From Sphingomonadaceae bacterium (GTDB lineage Bacteria; Pseudomonadota; Alphaproteobacteria; Sphingomonadales; Sphingomonadaceae): 64,000 nt of DNA. Shown here one piece after another: positions 35,251 to 43,558 of this stretch. The DNA lies in the NCBI GenBank assembly GCA_019239915.1, contig JAFAZF010000011.1, positions 1 through 64,000 on the forward strand, written 5' to 3'. The notes under the pieces are model-generated. The model saw only the letters and a program-made list of their open reading frames with translations. It had not been told where the DNA came from and ran no database searches. The translations under genes were made by a program, and so were the position numbers. Numbering within the stretch: the stretch's first letter is position 1; each line of letters begins with the position of its first letter.

Positions 35251-36390
35251 GTGCTAGCGCTATCGCAGAGCGACACCAACAACTCGTTGACGACCCGGCT
35301 CAAACGCGAGGCGGCGGCGTTGGGGTTCGTCGCCTGCGGGATCGCGCGCGCCGACGCCGCGCCGGAGACCGCCGCGCGCCTCGACGCGTGGCTCGCGGAC
35401 GGCTGCCACGGCGGCATGCTGTGGATGGAGGAGACGCGGGCGCGGCGCGGCAGCCCGGCAGGGCTGTGGCCGGAGGTGCGCTCGCTGGTGATGCTCGGCA
35501 TGAGCTATGCGCCGGCGGAGGACCCGCTGCGGCTCGCGCGGGAGAAGGGGATCGGGCGCATCGCCAGCTATGCGCGGGGCGCGGACTATCACGACATCGT
35601 CAAGAAGTCGCTCAAGGCGTTGGCACGATGGCTGATTTCGGAAGCGGGAGGCGACCTCAAGGTGTTCGTCGATACCGCGCCGGTGATGGAGAAGCCGCTG
35701 GCGGCGGCGGCGGGGCTCGGCTGGCAGGGCAAGCATAGCAACCTCGTCAGCCGCGAGCATGGCAGCTGGCTGCTGCTCGGCGCGCTCTACACGACGCTCG
35801 AACTGGAGCCCGATGCGCCGGCGCGGCCGCGCTGCGGAAGCTGCGACGCCTGTCGCGCGGCCTGCCCGACCGACGCGATCCCGGCGCCCTATCGTGTCGA
35901 CGCGCGGCGCTGCATCTCCTACCTCACGATCGAGCATAAGGGGCCGATCCCGCGCGAATTTCGCGCAGCGATAGGCAACCGCGTCTATGGCTGCGACGAT
36001 TGTCTCGCGGTCTGCCCGTGGAACAAGTTCGCGCGCGCTGCCGCCGCCAACCGCGCCTTCGCGCCGCGCGCCGAGCTTGCCGCGCCCGAGGTCGGCGACC
36101 TGCTCGGGCTCGACGATGCCGGCTTCCGTCAGGTCTTCGCAGGCTCGCCGATCAAGCGCATCGGCCGCGACCGCATGGTCCGCAATGCCTTGATCGTTGC
36201 AGGGAACAGCGATGATCAAGGTTTCGTGGGGCGGGTGGAAACGCTGCTCGACGACAGCTCGCCGCTGGTTCGCGGCGCGGCGGTGTGGGCGCTGCGCCGG
36301 CTGGATCGGGAGCGGTTCGAAGCGGCCAAAGCAGCACGAATGGGCGACCCGGACGAGGGCGTTCGAGAGGAATGGCTCGGTGCGTTTTGA
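35251..36390 (+). CDS. queG: epoxyqueuosine reductase
   Basis: A 379-residue enzyme of the last step in queuosine synthesis, reducing epoxyqueuosine in tRNA. Two [4Fe-4S] cluster motifs are present: CGSCDACRAACPTDAI and CDDCLAVCPWN. The N-terminal cobalamin-binding part includes GMLWMEETRARRGSP and KPLAAAAGLGWQGKHSN. The C-terminal HEAT-like tail is RGAAVWALRRL. The GTG at 35251 is the best available start but has no clear Shine-Dalgarno. A TTG at 35287 is an alternative. Confidence 0.9.
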   Translation: MLALSQSDTNNSLTTRLKREAAALGFVACGIARADAAPETAARLDAWLADGCHGGMLWMEETRARRGSPAGLWPEVRSLVMLGMSYAPAEDPLRLAREKGIGRIASYARGADYHDIVKKSLKALARWLISEAGGDLKVFVDTAPVMEKPLAAAAGLGWQGKHSNLVSREHGSWLLLGALYTTLELEPDAPARPRCGSCDACRAACPTDAIPAPYRVDARRCISYLTIEHKGPIPREFRAAIGNRVYGCDDCLAVCPWNKFARAAAANRAFAPRAELAAPEVGDLLGLDDAGFRQVFAGSPIKRIGRDRMVRNALIVAGNSDDQGFVGRVETLLDDSSPLVRGAAVWALRRLDRERFEAAKAARMGDPDEGVREEWLGAF

Positions 36391-36393
36391 TCC

Positions 36394-36469
36394 GGTCGTC
36401 CCGAGCGTAGTCGAGGGACGTGCCTCAAGCGTTCCGCCAACGTGTCTCGACTTCGCTCGACACGAACGG
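36394..36469. repeat. family A palindrome at convergent junction (queG/lipoprotein)
   Basis: Arms 36394-36422 (GGTCGTCCCGAGCGTAGTCG...) and 36441-36469 are inverted copies of the palindrome seen in valS. It fills the gap between two convergent genes and could act as a bidirectional terminator. Confidence 0.85.
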
Positions 36470-36490
36470 GCAGTGGGATTGCCCCGATAG

Positions 36491-36853
36491 CTAGCGCCGC
36501 GTCAGCGCCGCGACGCAGGAGGCGCGATCCATGTCGTCGCCATTGGGCTGGCGCGCATCGAGCCAGGTGACGACCGGCTCCTTGCCTGGCGCGGATGGGT
36601 AGAGATAGGCGTCGAGCACGCAGGCCGGGCCGACGAAGACCATCCGCCGCGCCGTCTCTTCCTTCATGTCCTGATCGGGGGTGCCGAACAGCGCCTCGAG
36701 ATCGCGCGCCGACTTGCCGACGACGCGCTCGAGCCCGACCGTCGGCAATTTGAAGTGCGTCGGTGCCGGGCCGGGTGCGGGCCCCGGCGTCTGGCAGCCG
36801 GCGAGCCCCAGCGCGCCCGCGATCACGGCGGCCGTCGATATCCTTCGGCTCAT
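36491..36853 (-). CDS. small lipoprotein, hypothetical
   Basis: A 120-residue lipoprotein: RRISTAAVIAGALGLAGC gives a lipobox (LAGC) with the lipidated Cys at residue 20, then a Pro-rich linker and a compact domain (LPTVGLERVVGKSARDLEALFG, later MVFVGPACVLDAYLYP) resembling small outer-membrane assembly-type lipoproteins such as BamE-like folds, but not certainly so. The ATG overlaps the stop of the EI24 gene (ATGA), and GGAAGG precedes it. Probably exported by the Lol pathway; no function is known. Confidence 0.75.
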   Translation of the reverse strand: MSRRISTAAVIAGALGLAGCQTPGPAPGPAPTHFKLPTVGLERVVGKSARDLEALFGTPDQDMKEETARRMVFVGPACVLDAYLYPSAPGKEPVVTWLDARQPNGDDMDRASCVAALTRR

Positions 36854-37644
36854 TCCACCCTTCCGTGAAACAGATGCGCCGCCATCGCCGCGCCGAGCAC
36901 CGGCGCGAGCAGGTTGACGAGCGGAATCATGAAAAGCCCGGTGACGGCAAGCCCCAGCAGGAAGCGGTCGCCGCGCGTGGACGCGAGCAGGCCACGCCTC
37001 GCCCGTTCCCATCTCAGCTTTGCTGAGCCGGGTGCCGCACCAGCCCGCTCCCCCACCCGGCCTCCCACAGGATAATCAGGGAGGCCGGGTTGGGGAGCGG
37101 GCTGGTACGGCGCAAGATCATGCCGCACCGCGACCATTTCCCAGAGATCGCGGCCGACCGCGATCGCGTTGACGAACAGGAAGAGGACCAGTGGGCCGAT
37201 ACCCGTGACGAGCAGCAGCAGATAAAAGGGCAATGCAACAACGTTATAGGCGAGCAGCCTAAGTCCTGCACGCAGGCCAAGCCAGGCGATTTCGAGCTGG
37301 CCGGGATGACGCGCGGTGGCGAGGGCGGCCGGATAGTGCCGTGCCTCGACCGCGGCGATGACGCGCTCGGAGAACGAGCCCACGACGCCGATCGCGACTG
37401 CCGGGAAGAGCAGCCAGATGCCCAGCACCGTCAGCATCACCGCAGAGAAGGCGCCAGCGCCGGGATCGAGCGGGCAGGCGTCGAGCCCGACCAGGCCGCA
37501 CGGATCAGCGCCGGCGAGCGCGCGCCCGAGCACGACGCCGAGGATGGCGAACAGCGCCAGCGTGATCAGCAGCGAGAGGACGAGCACGCGCTGGACCGTC
37601 CGATCGCCGAGATCGCCGAGCGCGAGCGGAAGAACGCGAAGCAT
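36850..37644 (-). CDS. EI24/CysZ-like membrane protein with palindrome insertion
   Basis: A 264-residue membrane protein with about five helices (VLSLLITLALFAILG, VMLTVLGIWLLFPAV, LLVTGIGPLVLFLFV and others), matching the EI24/CysZ family. CysZ imports sulfate; the wider family has no fixed role. The region from about residue 180 to 203 is replaced by the translation of a 68-bp hairpin element in frame (reading PAPQPGLPDYPVGG). It lies in the cytoplasmic loop before the last helices, so the protein may remain intact. The ATG at 37644 is preferred over a GTG at 37665. Confidence 0.75.
   Translation of the reverse strand: MLRVLPLALGDLGDRTVQRVLVLSLLITLALFAILGVVLGRALAGADPCGLVGLDACPLDPGAGAFSAVMLTVLGIWLLFPAVAIGVVGSFSERVIAAVEARHYPAALATARHPGQLEIAWLGLRAGLRLLAYNVVALPFYLLLLVTGIGPLVLFLFVNAIAVGRDLWEMVAVRHDLAPYQPAPQPGLPDYPVGGRVGERAGAAPGSAKLRWERARRGLLASTRGDRFLLGLAVTGLFMIPLVNLLAPVLGAAMAAHLFHGRVE
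37039..37106. repeat. 68-bp hairpin element inside the EI24-family gene
   Basis: Arm 37039-37066 (ACCAGCCCGCTCCCCCACCC...) pairs with 37079-37106 with one mismatch in 28 across a 12-base loop. It has no match to the family A palindrome. It keeps the reading frame. Confidence 0.85.
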
Positions 37645-37723
37645 CGCTGGCAGGTGGCCGGGCACGGCGCGCGCGTCAATGATTGCGGTTCGGTGAGGGG
37701 ACGGCTAGGCGACCCGCCGAAAG

Positions 37724-37836
37724 CCCTCTCCCCTCGGGGAGAGGGTTGGGTGAGGGGGGACCGTCGTCGATAGCGGAGACGCTCGGCTGCACCTCGCGAC
37801 CCCTCACCCCGACCCTCTCCCCCAAGGGGAGAGGGA
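37724..37836. repeat. inverted repeat pair (CCCTCTCCCC family) before the adenosine kinase-type gene
   Basis: Left element about 37724-37757 (CCCTCTCCCCTCGGGGAGAG and a GGGTTGGGTGAGGGG tail) and its inverted partner about 37800-37836 enclose a 45-bp spacer. The right end stops directly before the AAGAAGGAG ribosome binding site of the sugar kinase. Confidence 0.75.
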
Positions 37837-37853
37837 GAAAGAAGGAGCCAGCC

Positions 37854-38849
37854 TTGTCCGCACCGACCCTCGACGTGCTCGCGATCGGCAACGCCATCGT
37901 CGACGTCATCGCCCGCGCCGACGACGCCTTCCTCGCCGCCGAGGGTATGGCCAAGGGCGGAATGCAGCTCATCGACGCCGCGACCGCGGAAGGGCTTTAT
38001 GGACGAATGGGCGCGGGGATCGAGGCGAGCGGTGGATCGGCGGCGAACACCGTCGCCGGGCTCGCCGCGCTCGGCCACCGCTGCGGCTTCATCGGACAGG
38101 TGGCGGACGATCAGCTCGGCGCCGTGTTCGGGCACGACATCCGGGCGCTCGGCGTGACGTTCGACGTCGCCCCGCGCGGCGGCACGGCGCCGACCGCGCG
38201 CTGCCTGATCCTCGTCACCGAGGATGGCCAGCGCACAATGAACACCTTCCTCGGCGCCTCGCAGTTTCTTCCCGAAGCGGCGCTCGACGCCGATCTCATC
38301 GCATCGGCCGCGATCCTCTATCTCGAGGGCTATCTCTGGGATCCCGAGGAGCCGCGCGCGGCGATGCGCAAGGCCATCGAGGTGGCGCGCGCCGCCGGCC
38401 GCCGCATCGCCTTCTCGCTCTCCGACGGATTTGTGATCGCGCGCCATGGCGGCGACTTCCATTCGCTGATCGGCGGCGGCTTGATCGACATCCTGTTCGC
38501 CAACGAGGCAGAGATCACCGCGCTCGCCGGAACGGACGATTTCGAGGCCGCGGTCGCCGCCGTCGCGCCGAAGGTGCCGCTGCTGGTTGTGACGCGCGGG
38601 GCGGACGGCGCGATCGCCGTGCAGGGAGCCACGCGCACCGAAGTTGGCGCCGAGCCGGTCGCCAAGGTGGTCGATACTACCGGCGCGGGCGATCTCTTCG
38701 CCGCCGGCTTCCTCGCCGGCCAGGCACAGGGCCGCGACGTGCGCGCCTCGCTGCGCATGGGTGCGATCGCTGCGGCGGAGGTCATCTCGCATTACGGCGC
38801 GCGGCCGGAGGCCGACCTCAAGGCGCTGGTCGCCGGCGCGCTGGGCTAA
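37854..38849 (+). CDS. adenosine kinase/PfkB-family sugar kinase
   Basis: A 331-residue PfkB kinase. The N-terminal GNAIVDVIARADDAFLA and the Gly-rich SGGSAANTVAGLAALG bind the sugar. The C-terminal DTTGAGDLFAAGFLAGQ carries the catalytic Asp and the anion hole. Alphaproteobacterial relatives are annotated adenosine kinases, which phosphorylate adenosine to AMP. The start is a TTG at 37854 with AAGAAGGAG six bases upstream. It stands alone behind an inverted-repeat pair. Confidence 0.85.
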   Translation: MSAPTLDVLAIGNAIVDVIARADDAFLAAEGMAKGGMQLIDAATAEGLYGRMGAGIEASGGSAANTVAGLAALGHRCGFIGQVADDQLGAVFGHDIRALGVTFDVAPRGGTAPTARCLILVTEDGQRTMNTFLGASQFLPEAALDADLIASAAILYLEGYLWDPEEPRAAMRKAIEVARAAGRRIAFSLSDGFVIARHGGDFHSLIGGGLIDILFANEAEITALAGTDDFEAAVAAVAPKVPLLVVTRGADGAIAVQGATRTEVGAEPVAKVVDTTGAGDLFAAGFLAGQAQGRDVRASLRMGAIAAAEVISHYGARPEADLKALVAGALG

Positions 38850-38876
38850 ACACCACCCCGAGCAAAGCCAAGCAGA

Positions 38877-39016
38877 ACCCGTTCGATTTGAGCGCTTCGA
38901 CTGCCTACAGGGCAGGCGCTCCGGATGAACTTCGATCCAGCGGCGCGAGGTCGAAGGACGTGCCCAGGGGCGCTGCGCCTTGCGGCACGCACTTGGACAT
39001 CGCTCAGTGCAAACGG
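38877..39016. repeat. degenerate family A palindrome (kinase/SRPBCC convergent gap)
   Basis: GTTCGATTTGAGCGCTTCGA at 38881 and CACTTGGACATCGCTCAGTG near 38990 are degenerate arms of the family A palindrome, with a second partial copy (GGTCGAAGGACGTGC, about 38950) between. It fills the gap of two convergent genes. Confidence 0.6.
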
Positions 39017-39057
39017 GTTCGGGGCTTGAAGTTGGGAGAAGCTGGTGCTCGGTGCGG

Positions 39058-39516
39058 TCAGCTCCCGCTCGGGCTCATGATCACCTCGCCGGTCTCGAGC
39101 AGCGACTTTAGGTTCGAGAGGATGCGCGGCCAGCCGGTCGAGACCGCCGCGACGAACGGTGAATCCGGCCGGTCCATGCTGTGCGTGACGGTGAGCTTCG
39201 CGACATCGCCCTCGGCCTCGATCTCGAAGATGCAGCGCGAAAAGCCTTCCGCTTTCAATTCCTCGCGAAACTCGTTGCGCCAGCGGATCGCGAGGCGGCG
39301 CGGCGGATCGCTCTCGAGGATCTTGCCGGTATCGGCGATTCGCCCGTCGGCGAAGACGAGGCGCCACGGCGCGCCGGGCGTCCAGTCGCTCTCGGCGCGC
39401 ACGCCCGACCAATAGCGAGCGGTGAAGTCGGGATTGGTGAGCGCCTGCCACAGCCGCTCGGGCGTGGTGCGGATATAAATGACGTAGGCGAAGCTGCTCT
39501 CATTCGGGCCGGTCAT
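39058..39516 (-). CDS. SRPBCC/AHSA1-like ligand-binding protein
   Basis: A 152-residue START-like protein of the AHSA1 group: YIRTTPERLWQALTNPDFTARYWSG at the start and GWPRILSNLKSLLETG at the end. It probably binds a hydrophobic ligand. Its ATG overlaps the end of the ArsR-type regulator by 17 bp, the classic ArsR-SRPBCC pairing in which the regulator controls its own operon. GGAGAAGAGC precedes the start. Confidence 0.88.
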   Translation of the reverse strand: MTGPNESSFAYVIYIRTTPERLWQALTNPDFTARYWSGVRAESDWTPGAPWRLVFADGRIADTGKILESDPPRRLAIRWRNEFREELKAEGFSRCIFEIEAEGDVAKLTVTHSMDRPDSPFVAAVSTGWPRILSNLKSLLETGEVIMSPSGS

Positions 39517-39832
39517 GCTCTTCTCCTTCGAGCGTGCGCTTGAGGTCGGCGAGCGCGTCGAGCTGCGGTCGCTGGAACTTGGCGATCCAGCGCTCGGCGA
39601 TCGCGTGGATGGGAACGGGGTTGAGATGATGGAGCTTCTCGCGGCCGCGCCGCTCGGTCGCGACGAGGTTGGCCGCTTCGAGGATGGCGAGATGCTTGGT
39701 CACCGCCTGCCTGCTCATCGCCAGCCCCTCGCACAGCGCGCCGAGCGTCTGGCCGCCGCGGCGGTGGAGGCGATCGAGCAGCTCCCGCCGGCTCGCATCC
39801 GCCAGCGCGTGAAAGACCGCGTCCTCGTTCAC
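39500..39832 (-). CDS. ArsR-family HTH regulator
   Basis: A 110-residue winged-helix protein (ADASRRELLDRLHRRGGQTL, then SRQAVTKHLAILEAANLV as recognition helix, and wing GREKLHHLNP). It has no metal-binding Cys pair, so it is not a metal sensor of the ArsR/SmtB type. A promoter overlapping a perfect dyad lies at 39839-39866, and the predicted transcript begins at or within a base of the GTG at 39832. I therefore favour GTG over the ATG at 39853, which lies inside the promoter. It probably represses its own operon with the SRPBCC gene. Confidence 0.85.
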   Translation of the reverse strand: MNEDAVFHALADASRRELLDRLHRRGGQTLGALCEGLAMSRQAVTKHLAILEAANLVATERRGREKLHHLNPVPIHAIAERWIAKFQRPQLDALADLKRTLEGEEHDRPE

Positions 39833-39838
39833 CGGAGC

Positions 39839-39866
39839 ATTATGCAACCACAAGGTTGCATGTCAA
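39839..39866 (-). promoter_or_regulatory. sigma-70 promoter with internal ArsR-type operator
   Basis: On the minus strand, TTGACA (39866-39861), 16-bp spacer, CATAAT (39844-39839). The perfect dyad ATGCAACC-N4-GGTTGCAT spans 39842-39861 and covers the spacer, so a bound regulator would block polymerase. Confidence 0.75.
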
Positions 39867-39888
39867 GCGGCACTTGTTTGGAGCCTAA

Positions 39889-39972
39889 CCGTTCGCACTG
39901 AGCGCAGTCGAAGTGCGTGCCATGGGCAATGCGTCCAGAGCACGTCCTTCGACTGCGCTCAGGACGAGCGGG
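39889..39972. repeat. family A palindrome between ArsR and permease genes
   Basis: Arms 39889-39919 (CCGTTCGCACTGAGCGCAGT...) and 39941-39972 are inverted copies. It lies upstream of the ArsR promoter and downstream of the APC permease gene. Confidence 0.85.
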
Positions 39973-39993
39973 TCATAGTTTGATTAAGCGGGT

Positions 39994-41571
39994 TCAGGCC
40001 GCTGGTTCGGCGGACATGTCCGGATCGTCGTCGACCTCGATGACGCCGCGGGCGACGTTCGAGTGGCGGTAGCCGTAGACGTAGTAGAGGACGAGTCCGA
40101 GCAGCGTCCAGACGATGAACAGCATCTTGGACTGGTAGCCGAGGCTCAGGAACAGCACGATGCAGCCGATGATCGAGAGAGGCGCGACGACGAACAGCGC
40201 CGGCGTGCGGAACGGGCGATGCCGCGTCCTGTCGGTGAAGCGCAGGATCATCACCCCGAGCGAGACCGCGGCGAAGGCGAACAGCGTGCCGGAGTTCGAA
40301 TAGTCGGCAAGCTGGCTGACCGGCAGGAAGGCGGCGGCGATTGCGGCGGCGATACCGGTGACGATCGTTACCACCCACGGTGTCCTGAAGCGCGGATGGA
40401 CGGCGGCGAGGCTACCGGGAAGGAGCCCGTCGCGCGCCATCACGAAGAAGACTCGGGTCTGGCCGTACATCATCAGCAGCACCACGGACGGAAGCGCGAT
40501 CGTCGCGGCGAGGCCCACGAGATTGCCGAGCGCCGGGCTGGATACCTGGCGCAGCACATAGGCGAGTGCTTCCTTCGAGCAGACCAGCGGCGCGCCCGCG
40601 CTGTGGCAGGCGGCGCTGGCGTAGAGTTCGGGCGAGCCCTCGACAAAATATTTGCCGGTCGCCGGATCGATCAGCGGCTGCGCGCCGAACGAGCCGATCG
40701 CGCTGCCGGCGACGAGCAGATAGAAGATCGTGCAGATGAGCAGCGACGCGATCAGGCCGATCGGTACGTTGCGCTGCGGATCGCGGGTCTCCTCCGCTGC
40801 GGTCGAGACCGCATCGAAGCCGACATAGGCGAAGAAGATCGAGGCGGCGGCGCCGAGCACGCCGGTGCCGGCGCTGCTCAGCGGATTGCCCCAGCCGCGC
40901 GGCACGAACGGCGTGAAATGTTCGCTATGGCCGAGCGCGAGCGGCAGCGTCACGACGACGAACAGCGTCAGCGCCGAGATCTTGATCGCAACGAGTACGG
41001 CGTTGACGGTCGCGCTCTCCTTGGTGCCGATCACCAGCAGCCAGGTGACGAAGGCGACGATCAGCACCGCCGGCAGGTTGAAGATGCCGCCGACCTCGCC
41101 GCCTTCGAGGAAGCCGCCGACCGAAATCTTGGGGCCGACGGTGATCGCATGGGGCAGGTGCAGGCCAAGCGAATCGAGCAGGCCTATGATGTGGCCCGAC
41201 CAGCCGACCGCGACCGCGCTCGCGCCGAGCGCATATTCGAGGATCAGCGCCCAGCCGACCAGCCACGCGACGAGCTCGCCCATCACCGCATAGCTGTACG
41301 TATAGGCCGAGCCCGCGACCGGAACCATCGAGGCGAGCTCGGAATAGCACAGCGCCGCCACCGCGCAGACGAAGCCCGCGACCATGAACGACACCATCAT
41401 GCCGGGGCCGGCCTTCTGCGCGGCGGTGGCAGTCAGCACGAAGATGCCGGTGCCGATCACCGCGCCGATGCCGAGCATCGTCAGCTGGAAGGCGCCGAGC
41501 GAGCGGTGGAGCGACTTCTTCTCGGCGGTCGCGAGGATCGCGTCGAGAGGCTTCACGCGCCCGAAGATCAT
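39994..41571 (-). CDS. APC-family amino-acid permease
   Basis: A 525-residue transporter with about 12-14 helices. The first helix carries the substrate signature GIGAVIGTGIFVLTATAA, and SELASMVPVAGSAYTYSY follows. It resembles cationic amino-acid (CAT/YfnA-like) permeases with extended C-terminus. The start at 41571 follows GGGGAGACTTGC. An upstream ATG at 41607 is less likely. It probably imports an amino acid with H+. Not linked to its neighbours. Confidence 0.92.
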   Translation of the reverse strand: MIFGRVKPLDAILATAEKKSLHRSLGAFQLTMLGIGAVIGTGIFVLTATAAQKAGPGMMVSFMVAGFVCAVAALCYSELASMVPVAGSAYTYSYAVMGELVAWLVGWALILEYALGASAVAVGWSGHIIGLLDSLGLHLPHAITVGPKISVGGFLEGGEVGGIFNLPAVLIVAFVTWLLVIGTKESATVNAVLVAIKISALTLFVVVTLPLALGHSEHFTPFVPRGWGNPLSSAGTGVLGAAASIFFAYVGFDAVSTAAEETRDPQRNVPIGLIASLLICTIFYLLVAGSAIGSFGAQPLIDPATGKYFVEGSPELYASAACHSAGAPLVCSKEALAYVLRQVSSPALGNLVGLAATIALPSVVLLMMYGQTRVFFVMARDGLLPGSLAAVHPRFRTPWVVTIVTGIAAAIAAAFLPVSQLADYSNSGTLFAFAAVSLGVMILRFTDRTRHRPFRTPALFVVAPLSIIGCIVLFLSLGYQSKMLFIVWTLLGLVLYYVYGYRHSNVARGVIEVDDDPDMSAEPAA

Positions 41572-41689
41572 GCAAGTCTCCCCACCGGGAAGGCGCGCGC
41601 CCTCCACTGTACCCGAGGGTCAGCCTATCGGGTAATCGGAGCGGCGCAATACATGATCATCCTCGCTGCATCGCAGGGGAGGAGGACCA

Positions 41690-41785
41690 TCCGCAGGATG
41701 GTGGAGGGGTTTCTCAGGTTGCGCATTTCCCTCCACCGCTCTTTGAGCGATCCCCCCTCCCCAAGCGAGCTTGGGAGGGTGAGCA
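41690..41785. repeat. inverted repeat in the permease/hisE gap
   Basis: CATCCGCAGGATGGTGGAGGGGTTT at 41688 and the inverted CCCTCCACCGCTCT near 41729, then GATCCCCCCTCCCCAAGCGAGCTTGGGAGG. It is a member of the CCTCCACC-type repeats also seen at 56868-57000. Confidence 0.5.
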
Positions 41786-41788
41786 GCC

Positions 41789-42199
41789 TTACCCCTTCCG
41801 GATCAGCGGGCGGCGCGAGGGGGGAGCAGGCGAGGCGGGCGAGGGCAGCGGCGCAGCGGCGGTCTCGGGCTTCGGCGGCGGCGCCTTCGGTCGCTCGGCT
41901 TTTTCCTCAAGCCCGGATTTGCCCTCGCGGCGATCGAGCTCGGCGAGCACGTCCTCGAACGGCACGCCGGTCGCCGACAGCAGCACCATGAGGTGGAAGA
42001 GCAGATCGGCGGCTTCGGACGCGATCGACTGGACGCTGCCGTCCATCGCCGCGATCACCGTCTCGAACGCTTCCTCGCCGAGCTTCTGCGCGATCCGCGG
42101 CAGGCCCTTGGTGAACAAGGCGGCGACATAGGAGGCGGCGGGATCGGCGTCGCGGCGCGCGGCGATCGTCGCTTCGAGGCGGGCGAGGGTATCGGGCAT
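41789..42199 (-). CDS. hisE: phosphoribosyl-ATP pyrophosphatase
   Basis: A 136-residue enzyme of the second histidine step, hydrolysing PR-ATP to PR-AMP. Core residues KLGEEAFETVIAAM and EAADLLFHLMVLLSATG form the MazG-like metal site. The last 40 residues are a Pro/Ala-rich tail (KAPPPKPETAAAPLP) not found in the usual ~105-residue enzyme. It lies last in the his run, separated from hisF by a small gene. Confidence 0.9.
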   Translation of the reverse strand: MPDTLARLEATIAARRDADPAASYVAALFTKGLPRIAQKLGEEAFETVIAAMDGSVQSIASEAADLLFHLMVLLSATGVPFEDVLAELDRREGKSGLEEKAERPKAPPPKPETAAAPLPSPASPAPPSRRPLIRKG

Positions 42200-42358
42200 G
42201 CCTGCCGAGTAAGGCGCAGAGCGCTCGAAAGGTCAACCGGGCGACGCTTGCCGGTCTCTCCATAGCGTCATCGCATCCGGGGTCGACAACCGGCTATGCG
42301 CGAGACCTTCCGGACCGAGCGGCAAGCTCGATCCTTCGTTCCAAGCGAACGCTGGCGT

Positions 42359-42538
42359 TCAGTCGGGCCGGGAGTCGTCGGATTTGCTGCCGCGCCGGCC
42401 GAGCAGCACACCGATCACGCCGGCGCCGAGCAGCGCGAGATCGGCGGCTACGGGCGCTCCGGGGACGCTCTGGGCGGAGGCGGGAGCGGCGAGGGCGAAC
42501 GCCGCGAGCGCGGCGCCGGCGAGGCGAAGAAAGGTCAA
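42359..42538 (-). CDS. small secreted PEP-CTERM-like protein between hisF and hisE
   Basis: A 59-residue protein from TTG 42538 (GGGGAACAGACC upstream). It has a signal peptide (LRLAGAALAAFALAAPASAQS) and a second hydrophobic segment (ADLALLGAGVIGVLLG) followed by the basic GRRGSK. The tripartite Pro, helix, Arg tail is reminiscent of PEP-CTERM/sorting-like anchors. The mature part is only about 35 residues. An ATG at 42574 is possible but hides the signal peptide. Confidence 0.6.
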   Translation of the reverse strand: MTFLRLAGAALAAFALAAPASAQSVPGAPVAADLALLGAGVIGVLLGRRGSKSDDSRPD

Positions 42539-42666
42539 GGTCTGTTCCCCGGCAGTCTGCGGAGGAAGACGCAAGTCCCTTGCCAGATTCAGAAAATCGC
42601 GAACGCGGGCGGCTTGGCTGGTTAATGCCGGTTAGCGCGACACGGTTAATGTAAGCGGCGCCGACG

Positions 42667-43431
42667 TTAACCCTCGCGGACCGGGAGCCCCGCCGCTGCC
42701 AGCGCCGCATGCGCGTCCGCGACGCTGTGCTGCCCGAAATGGAAGATCGAGGCGGCGAGCACCGCGCTGGCATGGCCTTGCGTCACGCCGGCGACGAGAT
42801 GGTCAAGGTTGCCGACGCCGCCGCTCGCGATCACCGGCACCGAAACGGCATCGGCGATGGCGCGGGTCAGCGGGAGATCATAGCCGTCGCGGGTGCCGTC
42901 GCGGTCCATCGAAGTGACGAGCAGCTCGCCGACGCCGCGCGAGGCGAGCTCGCGGGCATGCGCGACGGCGTCGATACCCGTCGCCTTGCGGCCGCCATGG
43001 GTGAAGATCTCCCAACGACCGGGGCCGACGCCGCGTGCGTCGATCGCGCCGACGACGCACTGGCTCCCGAACCGCTCGGCGATGTCGGCGACCAGCGCGG
43101 GCCGCGCCACCGCCGCCGAATTGACCGCGACCTTGTCGGCGCCGGCGAGCAGCAATGCGCGCGCGTCATCCGCCGAACGCACGCCGCCGCCGACGGTGAG
43201 CGGCATGAAGCAGACCGCGGCCGTCCGCGCGACGACGTCGAGGATGGTGCCGCGCGCCTCGTGGCTGGCGGTGATGTCGAGGAAGCAGAGCTCGTCGGCG
43301 CCGGCGGCGTCGTAGACGCGCGCCTGCGCGACCGGATCGCCGGCGTCGGCCAGATCCACGAAGTTGACGCCCTTGACCACGCGACCGCCGGCGACGTCGA
43401 GGCAGGGGATGACGCGCGTGCGGACGGTCAT
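42667..43431 (-). CDS. hisF: imidazole glycerol-phosphate synthase, cyclase subunit
   Basis: A 254-residue (beta-alpha)8 barrel that, with HisH, makes imidazole glycerol phosphate and AICAR. Seen: [19 protein letters not shown] with catalytic Asp, [41 protein letters not shown] with catalytic Asp, and [10 protein letters not shown]. The start is the ATG at 43431. A family A palindrome lies immediately upstream. Confidence 0.97.
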   Translation of the reverse strand: MTVRTRVIPCLDVAGGRVVKGVNFVDLADAGDPVAQARVYDAAGADELCFLDITASHEARGTILDVVARTAAVCFMPLTVGGGVRSADDARALLLAGADKVAVNSAAVARPALVADIAERFGSQCVVGAIDARGVGPGRWEIFTHGGRKATGIDAVAHARELASRGVGELLVTSMDRDGTRDGYDLPLTRAIADAVSVPVIASGGVGNLDHLVAGVTQGHASAVLAASIFHFGQHSVADAHAALAAAGLPVREG

Positions 43432-43454
43432 GCTGAGACGACTTGAACAGGAAA

Positions 43455-43540
43455 CCCGTTCGTCCTGAGCGAAGTCGAAGGACGTGACACAAGCGTCCTG
43501 CTCGCAGCACGCACTTCGACTTCGCTCAGTGCGAACGGAT
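43455..43540. repeat. family A palindrome between hisA and hisF
   Basis: Arms 43455-43486 (CCCGTTCGTCCTGAGCGAAG...) and 43508-43540 are close inverted copies. This is one of the best preserved copies. Confidence 0.9.
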
Positions 43541-43558
43541 CCGGTGTGGGACGGGTGT

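Noticed and set aside
40063-41991. 642-codon plus-strand frame opposite the amino-acid permease
   Set aside because: Antisense to a transporter; hydrophobic helices on the other strand make the mirrored frame rich in Arg/Asp/Glu/His.
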